From Deltaproteobacteria bacterium (GTDB lineage: Bacteria; Myxococcota_A; Polyangia; Polyangiales; Houyiibacteriaceae): a DNA stretch of 64,000 bases. Each line of letters opens with the position of its first letter. Positions within the stretch are counted from its first letter, which is position 1. Location of the stretch: contig JAEPMI010000005.1 in the NCBI GenBank assembly GCA_017644045.1, positions 558,001 to 622,000 on the forward strand, read 5' to 3'. Of this stretch, positions 58,268 to 64,000 are shown piece by piece. A program made the translations under genes and the position numbers. The notes beneath the pieces were generated by a model that was not told the origin of the DNA, did no database searches, and saw nothing but the letters and a program-made list of their open reading frames with translations.

Positions 58268-58283
58268 TTCCAAATGGTTGGAA
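58268..58283. other. Short perfect dyad in the 95-base gap
   Basis: TTCCAA, four bases and TTGGAA lie between the tRNA fragment and the last gene of the exported cassette. Could be a transcription stop, a regulator site or an integrase-arm sequence. The gap 58240-58345 has no gene. Confidence 0.35.
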
Positions 58284-58345
58284 CGCCTCGAGTGAACCAC
58301 TGTGTCCGTCTGCGTGACAGTCGAGGGCGGCTCGAGATCGGAGAG

Positions 58346-58942
58346 TCACTCCACAGCGACTCCATAGGCACGACAGGCTGAAGCGACGCACAGCTCGGGC
58401 AGGCCGCACGCGAATCGGTCGTCGGGGTAGAAGACGAAGTTCACGTCGAAGTCGGGCTCGTCGGAAGGCTGGAGCCAGACGTCGGGGTCTGAGGGACCAG
58501 CGTGAAAGGGAATGGTGGAGACGTTGCCGTACAGCTCGCCGGAGCATCCAGCGGCGTCGAGGACCACGTGTTCGCCCAGCGTCATCTGTGTCCCGTCGGT
58601 GAGCCAGAGGCCTGCATCCTCGTACGACCGGCGCTCGAGTGTCAGACCCGGAAAGGGCGAGATGATCTCGGCCCGGGGCGTGTCGCAGTACCACTCACGG
58701 AGATAGCCGACCTCGTCGGTCACGAAGAGTTGAACTGTCTCCGGGAACCGGATCTCGTAGTCGCCGCATTCGGCGACGCAGGCTTCCGGATCGGCCAGCC
58801 GTAACTCGATGGTCCGTCCACGAAAGTCGATGCAACGCGCATCGGGAATCCCACACTCGGCGCCAGTGGTGAGCAGGAACACCACTGCTGCGGAGGCGAG
58901 GAGGGTGCTGCGGATGCGCCGCGGTCGAAACGTGGTGGTCAT
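58346..58942 (-). CDS. Cys-rich exported protein, paralogue A
   Basis: A 198-residue exported protein. Signal with VVFLLTTGAECG, then a globular region with about nine cysteines in positions shared with the next two genes: ARCIDFRGRTIELRL, CVAECGDYEIRFPETVQLFVTDEVGYLREWYCDTPRAE, DAGLWLTDGTQMTLGEHVVL, GCSGELYGNVSTIPF and DVNFVFYPDDRFACGLPELCVASACRAYG. The Cys in GAEC has Glu before it, not a canonical lipobox. No family recognised. It is the last gene of the cassette before the tRNA fragment. Confidence 0.8.
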   Translation of the reverse strand: MTTTFRPRRIRSTLLASAAVVFLLTTGAECGIPDARCIDFRGRTIELRLADPEACVAECGDYEIRFPETVQLFVTDEVGYLREWYCDTPRAEIISPFPGLTLERRSYEDAGLWLTDGTQMTLGEHVVLDAAGCSGELYGNVSTIPFHAGPSDPDVWLQPSDEPDFDVNFVFYPDDRFACGLPELCVASACRAYGVAVE

Positions 58943-58996
58943 GGGGTGACCCGATGGCGAAGGGCCACAGCTTCCGGGTCAGTCTCTAGCGAAGAG

Positions 58997-59581
58997 CTAC
59001 TCGATGCTCCGAGCGGATGCGTTGCAGAACGAGAACTCGCACTGCTCGGGCAACCCGCAGGCGAAGCGATCGTTCGGGTAGAAGATGAAGTCGATGCTCC
59101 AGTCGACCTCGTCGTCGGGTTGGAGCCACGGCTCCGGGTCCAGCGGCCCGCGGTTGTACGGCAGGGTCGACAGGCTCGCGTAGAACTCCCCCGAACATCC
59201 GTTGCTGTCGATCGTCACATGTTCACCGAGCGTGAGCTGTGTCCCCTCGGCAAGCCAGAGTCCGGCGTCCTCGAAGGAGGGACGGTCCGTGGTGAGCCCT
59301 GGAAGGGGGGTCAGCAGGTTGGCTCTGGGGACATCGCACGGCCACTCGCGGATGATCCCGGTCTCCTCGGTTACCGAGATCTGGAACGTGTCGGGCAGCG
59401 TGATCTCCACATCGCCGCAGGTCGCCACACACGAGCCCGGGTCGGTGACCTGGAACTCGATGGTCCGTCCTCGGAAGTCGATGCAATGCGGCCCAGGCTC
59501 ACCACACTCGGCGGCGGTCAAGAGCGGAAGAACCAGGAAGCCGGCGATTCCGGCCCACGAGTATCGTCGTCGTTTGTTCAT
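58997..59581 (-). CDS. Cys-rich exported protein, paralogue B
   Basis: A 194-residue protein, paralogue of the one downstream: signal IAGFLVLPLLTAAECG, then HCIDFRGRTIEFQVTD, SCVATCGDVEITLPDTFQISVTEETGIIREWPCD, PSFEDAGLWLAEGTQLTLGEH, GCSGEFYASLSTLPYNRGPLD, DFIFYPNDRFACGLPEQCEFSFCNA. ATG at 59581 chosen for the signal. Function unknown; conserved cysteines suggest several disulfides and location outside the cytoplasm. Confidence 0.8.
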   Translation of the reverse strand: MNKRRRYSWAGIAGFLVLPLLTAAECGEPGPHCIDFRGRTIEFQVTDPGSCVATCGDVEITLPDTFQISVTEETGIIREWPCDVPRANLLTPLPGLTTDRPSFEDAGLWLAEGTQLTLGEHVTIDSNGCSGEFYASLSTLPYNRGPLDPEPWLQPDDEVDWSIDFIFYPNDRFACGLPEQCEFSFCNASARSIE

Positions 59582-59630
59582 GGAACGATGAATGCGCCGA
59601 CGCCGGGGTTGCTCAGAGAGCGCGTGGCGC

Positions 59631-60212
59631 TCAGTCCACGGTGCTGCCGTACGCCCGGCAGAACGACGCTCCGCAGAACTCCGGAAGGCCACATGCGAAG
59701 CGATCGTCTGGATAGAAGATGAAGTTCACGTCCCAGTTCGGCTCGAGCGATGGCTCGAGCCAGGCTTCCGGGTCTGAAGGCCCCGTGCTGAACGGAAACG
59801 TCGATAGGTTTCCATAGAGACGTCCGGTGCAGCCGTTCGCTTCGAGCGTCACTCGCTCACCAATCGTCATCTGGTTCCCCTCTGAGAGCCAGAGCCCAGC
59901 GTCCTCGAGGGAAGGACGATCGATCGAGAGGCCAGGAAACGGCGAGAGCAGGTCGACGCGCGGTGTCTCGCACGACCACTCCCGCCGATACCCGATCTCA
60001 TCCGTGACGAACACACGCATCGTGTCCGGGAAGCTGATCTCGAACTCCCCGCACTCCGCGACACACTCTCCAGGCGCCGCTAGTTGGAACTCGATGGTGC
60101 GACCGCGGAAGTCGAGACACCTGGACTCGGGGTCTCCACACTCGGCTCCAAGTGCGAGAAGCAAGAGCAGAGCGAGGGAGTAGGTTCGGTGAAGTGTACC
60201 CCAACGCCTCAT
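59631..60212 (-). CDS. Cys-rich exported protein, paralogue C
   Basis: A 193-residue paralogue: signal LALLLLLALGAECG, then RCLDFRGRTIEFQLAA, CVAECGEFEISFPDTMRVFVTDEIGYRREWSCET, LEDAGLWLSEGNQMTIGERVTL, GCTGRLYGNLSTFPF, NFIFYPDDRFACGLPEFCGASFCRAYG. Its ATG overlaps the TGA of the large protein upstream (ATGA, 60209-60212), so it is translated with it. The motif DDRFACGLPE is shared with the other two copies. Confidence 0.82.
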   Translation of the reverse strand: MRRWGTLHRTYSLALLLLLALGAECGDPESRCLDFRGRTIEFQLAAPGECVAECGEFEISFPDTMRVFVTDEIGYRREWSCETPRVDLLSPFPGLSIDRPSLEDAGLWLSEGNQMTIGERVTLEANGCTGRLYGNLSTFPFSTGPSDPEAWLEPSLEPNWDVNFIFYPDDRFACGLPEFCGASFCRAYGSTVD

Positions 60213-63200
60213 AGCGCGAAGGCTCCCACTCCCGGGTTGGCCAGTACACGCATCGAACCCAACCGATCGGCGTCGACTTCGGTCACCGGAATCGGGCTCG
60301 CCAGCGGAACACCTCCGTTCCGCAACAGCGAGACGGTACCCGCAATGGTGTTAGCGGTGTCGATGTCACCCTCCTGTGTGAGGACGACCGCGTTGGGGGC
60401 GAGGCCCAGGCCGTCCGGGTTCTCGTTGAGCAGCCGATTGTCGGAAGCGTCCATGCTGCCGGTGGCCTTGCAGAGATACGGACCCGGATCGTTGACCTCG
60501 GCCTCCGTGTCGGCCGTCGTACTGAACTCCACGCCCTGGTAGTCACACATGATCAAAGGGCCTCCAGCAAACGACCCACTCCCCGGAGGATACGAGAAAA
60601 AGTTTCCGTTCGAACGCGCTCCCACGAGCGTGGAGGTAGTGCTCAACCCATCGAGGTCGATTGCCGCTCCATAGCGGTCGTAGCTCCCCCAGTCGGCGAA
60701 GACGAAGAGGTTGTTGAGGAGAACCAGCGCGGCGACGCTTCCCTCGACGCTCAGAACCGCTGCGTGCTGCCCTCGTGTTGTGGATGCGCTGGGATAGAAG
60801 TTGGACCCTACGAACATCGTGGTCTGGAAGAGCTGAACGCTGGCGTCTGCCTGGCCAACGACTCGCAAAGCCGAGGACCGATCCGCCCCACCCGGCGCCC
60901 CAAACACGGTGTTGCTCGCGAACCATCCCGACGTCGACACGTCCGCTCCTCGCGCGATGTCCACCCGGTCGTCTCGTGTCGCCGACGTACTCGAGGCCAT
61001 GAACGTCGAACGGTTTGTCCTCAGCTCTGCTGAGCCCGTGTCGACCCAGCCGAACAACTCGCTAGGCCTGGTGATGCCTCGCCCATGACCGCGGTCATCG
61101 ATCCCGTAGATCTCGCTGTCGACGAACGAAGCCTCAGCGAGCGCCTCCGATGCGCAGCCGGCGAAGGTCGATCCGCTGGCCGGAGTCCCGGTACGAGCCC
61201 CTCGAACGACCGAGTTGCGCAACGTCAGACGTCCGGCACCGGCCGCGCCGATGGACTCGATACCCATGCGGCAGGGACCGGTTCCAGTGGCGTCGACGGT
61301 CACTTGCGTCAGCTCGACCTGGCTCGCGTTCGAGTAGACTGCGGACACGCAGTGAGTCGACGAGGCATCCTGAACGTTGACCATCAGGTCGCTGCCGATG
61401 AAGACAGCGTCGTCGAGCAGAAGGCCCGCTCTGGAACGGCGTCCGGCACGGTTGAAGTCGCCGGATTCGACCGAACGGAGGTCACCCCCCGCGGCAAACG
61501 CAATCGAGGAAGTCCCGCCTCTCGTCCACGTGCTTCCATCGACGACGTACCCACCCTCTACCGTCACGGTCCGGGACTCGATCCGCTGATGCGGTTCGGC
61601 GTAGGCGCCCGTGGCGAGTCGAATGGTCACGGGGCCGTCCAGGTCGGCTGACGCCGCGAGCGCAGCAGACAGCGAAGCATACGGAGCGGCGGCGGTGCCG
61701 GCGAGCGGGTCGGAGTCGTCGCCAAAGGGCGCGACGTGTAGCTCGGCCGACGGGAGGGTCCTGACCCGAAGTGGATCGGTGGGGAAGCGAGAACGCTCGC
61801 CAGCCCCGTTGATGGAGACGGCTTCGAACGTGTACTCCACATCGCCCGCGAGCCCGCTGACGAGGATCGAGAGGCCTTCCCCAACCCGGACGACGCCGAC
61901 CTCGCGCTCCTCGGGGACGAGCATCCGGACGAGTACGGATTCCGCATCGAGTGCGGGCCAGCTCACGCGTGCGGCTCCGGGGAGCCCCTCGCCCATCAAC
62001 GTGCCAACAGGCTCCGGCGGGGTCCACGCCTCGACGACGGCCGGCTCGCTCCTCTCCTCTTCCTGAGTGGTCGCGACCGAGAAACGGAGCCGCTCATCGT
62101 ACGGGAGGCCGCCGAAAGTCGCGGAAGCCATACGGGAATAGGGGACGGTGCGGTCGCTCCGGTGCCGGCCGGGCACGGTGCTCTCGCAGGTGACTTCGAA
62201 TCCATCCGCCAGCGAGGAGAGGTCCGACCAGCCCAGCAGCGCGGTTGGCGGCGTCGCTGGGTCTGTGTGATCGACACGTACGACGATCGGGAACGGCTCC
62301 GATGGGGTGATGCCGGCGACCAGGGTGTCGATCATGTCCGTACACATCCCAGTCGGTGAGTGTAGGGCGAACATCTCGCAGATCTCATCGCGAGTGGCCC
62401 CGTTGAACCAGAGGGTCCGGGCCAGTGAGTTCATGAGCGATGAGTAGGTGAGGCGGTTGGACGAGAGAGCCCAGTCGTTGAACATGTCGTGGTAGGCGCC
62501 CATCGGTAGGACGACGTCCTCATCGCGTGCATGCGTTCCTCGCTGCCAAGAGACGTCGGTCACGGCGTTGGTTCCGTCAGGCAACGTGGCAACGGTCACG
62601 TTCCACGCAGCCCCGTTGTGAACGTCAGTGCCATCACCGTCGACGGCATCGGTGAAGACCGAAGCGTAGCGGGCGATCTCCTCTAGCCAAGGGTCGCCCA
62701 ACCAGCCGACGCCGATGTCCTGCCCTTGGGGAAACGGAAGAGAGGTGCCACCAACGTTGTCTTCGAGGCAAGGGAGTGTCGTCGGATCGACTTCCGGCCG
62801 GCAATAGCCCGCTCCGTTGTTCGACTCATAGTTCTTGGTGACTCCGAACCGGAAGTATCGGTACCCGCCCGCCACCTGGCTCGAGAAGAAGTCGGCCCAG
62901 GCCTCGGCGAGCGTCGCTGCCTCGCCTTCCACCGACTCGGCGTTCACAAGCGTGTCTTGCCAGACTTCGCCCCAAGCGCGACCGAACGCTCGCTTGCTCG
63001 CGTCGGCAAGGAACGCGCACATCACGTAGTGGCCGTACTCGTGGGTCGGCGTGACCCGGTCGATACGCGACCCGTCGTCGGGCATCCAGATGTCGGACTC
63101 CTGGAAGATGGACCAGAAGTTGGCGAGGACCGTGGACCAGCCCCGGCCGTTGCCGAACGAAGTCGTCCCGAACCCGTAGAATCCAAGGCAGGGCGCAAAC

Positions 63201-64000
63201 GCATTCGGCGCAACCCTCGAGATCTGTCCTGAACGAACCAACGCCGTGGGCATCGTCCGCGTGAACACCGGCAGGTGCGCCCGAATCCGACGCGGGCTCT
63301 CGTAGCTCATCGCTTCCTGCACGAAGTTCCGTGCATCGGTCATCTGCGCGATGATGTTCATGTCCGCGTCGGTGACGTCGGCCTGGAGATGGATGTCGGC
63401 GTCGCGGTCGACCTGCCCGTTGAACACCGTGATGCGCTTGTCGTGGAAGAGGCCCACGAGGTCTGCTGCGGCGTTCTTCAGGCGGATGTGGACGCGAATG
63501 CGACGGGCCCGCGGGATGTCGAACCGCACGAACCCGTTCTCGTCGGTGAAGCCGCGGTTGAGGCTGATCATGGTCCCGCTGGCCACCAGTACCTCGAGGC
63601 CCTTCACCCGGATCGGCCTGCCGGCGTCGGGACTCATCCATCCCTGCCGCATCAGCTCGTTCGGGCCGGTATCGAAGTCGGGGTCGGTGTTGTGGACGAA
63701 GAGCCGGAGGCTGAACTCGTTGGTTCCGCCCAGGCCCTCGCGCACCTCTGCCACGACCTGGCGCACGCCGTTGACGGCTCGCTTCACCAATCGACGGGCG
63801 GCGCGGAAGACCCGGCCGACGAGGGGAGAGGTGCGGGATCCGATGGCGTCGTCTCGGCTACCGACATCGTCCGAGTCAGGTTCGGCGTACGCGGTCGTCA
63901 CGCCGTAGACGAACCCCTCGCTACCCATCCAGTCGTAGTCGATGGAGCCGCCGGGGAGCTGCGCCTCGGCAACCGGGACGTCCCGTAGAAACACGGCGTC
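60209..64000 (-). CDS. Large exported metalloprotease / beta-helix protein (5' end outside the window)
   Basis: At least 1262 residues; the frame is open to base 64000, so the N-terminus and signal are not seen. A zinc-metalloprotease unit shows THEYGHYVMCAF (HExxH at about residue 318-322) and LAEAWADFFSS (about 363, matching ExxAD third ligand). Two fibronectin III-like segments follow, then a parallel beta-helix/pectate-lyase-like C-terminal region from about residue 770 (HVAPFGDDSDPLAGTAAAPYASL, then repeated short strands with asparagines and threonines such as VDATGTGPCRMGIES and RNSVVRGART). The C-terminal helix may bind or cut polysaccharide, by analogy. It is coupled to the Cys-rich paralogues. 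Confidence 0.85.
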   Translation of the reverse strand, partial: DAVFLRDVPVAEAQLPGGSIDYDWMGSEGFVYGVTTAYAEPDSDDVGSRDDAIGSRTSPLVGRVFRAARRLVKRAVNGVRQVVAEVREGLGGTNEFSLRLFVHNTDPDFDTGPNELMRQGWMSPDAGRPIRVKGLEVLVASGTMISLNRGFTDENGFVRFDIPRARRIRVHIRLKNAAADLVGLFHDKRITVFNGQVDRDADIHLQADVTDADMNIIAQMTDARNFVQEAMSYESPRRIRAHLPVFTRTMPTALVRSGQISRVAPNAFAPCLGFYGFGTTSFGNGRGWSTVLANFWSIFQESDIWMPDDGSRIDRVTPTHEYGHYVMCAFLADASKRAFGRAWGEVWQDTLVNAESVEGEAATLAEAWADFFSSQVAGGYRYFRFGVTKNYESNNGAGYCRPEVDPTTLPCLEDNVGGTSLPFPQGQDIGVGWLGDPWLEEIARYASVFTDAVDGDGTDVHNGAAWNVTVATLPDGTNAVTDVSWQRGTHARDEDVVLPMGAYHDMFNDWALSSNRLTYSSLMNSLARTLWFNGATRDEICEMFALHSPTGMCTDMIDTLVAGITPSEPFPIVVRVDHTDPATPPTALLGWSDLSSLADGFEVTCESTVPGRHRSDRTVPYSRMASATFGGLPYDERLRFSVATTQEEERSEPAVVEAWTPPEPVGTLMGEGLPGAARVSWPALDAESVLVRMLVPEEREVGVVRVGEGLSILVSGLAGDVEYTFEAVSINGAGERSRFPTDPLRVRTLPSAELHVAPFGDDSDPLAGTAAAPYASLSAALAASADLDGPVTIRLATGAYAEPHQRIESRTVTVEGGYVVDGSTWTRGGTSSIAFAAGGDLRSVESGDFNRAGRRSRAGLLLDDAVFIGSDLMVNVQDASSTHCVSAVYSNASQVELTQVTVDATGTGPCRMGIESIGAAGAGRLTLRNSVVRGARTGTPASGSTFAGCASEALAEASFVDSEIYGIDDRGHGRGITRPSELFGWVDTGSAELRTNRSTFMASSTSATRDDRVDIARGADVSTSGWFASNTVFGAPGGADRSSALRVVGQADASVQLFQTTMFVGSNFYPSASTTRGQHAAVLSVEGSVAALVLLNNLFVFADWGSYDRYGAAIDLDGLSTTSTLVGARSNGNFFSYPPGSGSFAGGPLIMCDYQGVEFSTTADTEAEVNDPGPYLCKATGSMDASDNRLLNENPDGLGLAPNAVVLTQEGDIDTANTIAGTVSLLRNGGVPLASPIPVTEVDADRLGSMRVLANPGVGAFAL

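Larger units (their letters stand above)
58193..64000. mobile_element. Putative genomic island inserted in tRNA-Phe (left end)
   Basis: A displaced tRNA 3' half with its own terminator is the expected scar of site-specific integration into a tRNA gene; the intact tRNA would lie at the far end, beyond 64000, on the same strand. The genes to the right are exported, of unusual families and not shared with the core. Lines I counted by hand hold 35-36 G/C in 60 bases at 61321, 62401 and 63061, against 39 and 43 at 17941 and 22021. No integrase is in view. Confidence 0.4.

Overview
The window is a compact, high-GC bacterial chromosome segment, most likely from a myxobacterium (Myxococcota; Polyangiales or a Sandaracinus-like relative). 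This is inferred from the abundance of secreted lipoproteins that begin with a lipobox and an acidic 'CGDD'-type linker, von Willebrand A and Cys-rich secreted proteins, a Pkn-type Ser/Thr kinase, a PAS/GAF hybrid histidine kinase, a sigma54-type rtc RNA-repair locus and a long type IV pilus minor-pilin/PilY1 operon. No rRNA, CRISPR array, insertion sequence or intact tRNA is visible.

Layout. 1-8 kb: a trypsin-like lipoprotein (runs off the left edge), a small lipoprotein, a parvulin-type foldase, an outer-membrane-like protein, thiO coupled to an alpha/beta hydrolase, and the RseP-type site-2 protease. 8-15 kb: a transglutaminase-like secreted protein coupled to a hybrid histidine kinase, then a PNGase F-like lipoprotein and a propeller-like lipoprotein. 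15-29.5 kb: ArsA-like ATPase, glmU, acyl-CoA ligase, a truncated MFS gene, a LysR regulator facing an alcohol dehydrogenase/aldo-keto reductase pair, P450, HAD phosphatase, DksA-like protein, HugZ-like protein, a tiny acidic lipoprotein and a UbiB-family kinase. 29.7-34 kb: a large SNF2-family ATPase and a LOG-family protein. 34-46.5 kb: one minus-strand operon of four minor-pilin genes, a PilY1-like protein and five lipoproteins, nearly all joined by 4-nt ATGA overlaps. 46.6-54.2 kb: an unlisted CPXCG mini-protein, bestrophin, a CBS protein, a membrane Ser/Thr kinase, and rtcA-rtcB facing rtcR. 54.2-58.1 kb: a MarR regulator facing a DUF4336 protein across a strong operator, an unknown protein, DoxX-like and Coq4-like proteins.

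58.2-64 kb looks different. It starts with the 3' half of a tRNA-Phe gene, without its 5' half but with its terminator, the usual scar of an element integrated in a tRNA gene. To its right lie three tandem paralogues of an unrecognised Cys-rich secreted family and, coupled to them by ATGA, a large HExxH metalloprotease/beta-helix protein that continues beyond the window. Hand-counted lines there hold fewer G+C than the core. This cassette and the pilus/lipoprotein operon are the two best candidates for an undescribed system.

Gene ends are very tight. Eight of eleven convergent gene pairs have stop codons that overlap or lie within 4 nt, several sharing a palindrome (TGATCA, CTAG).
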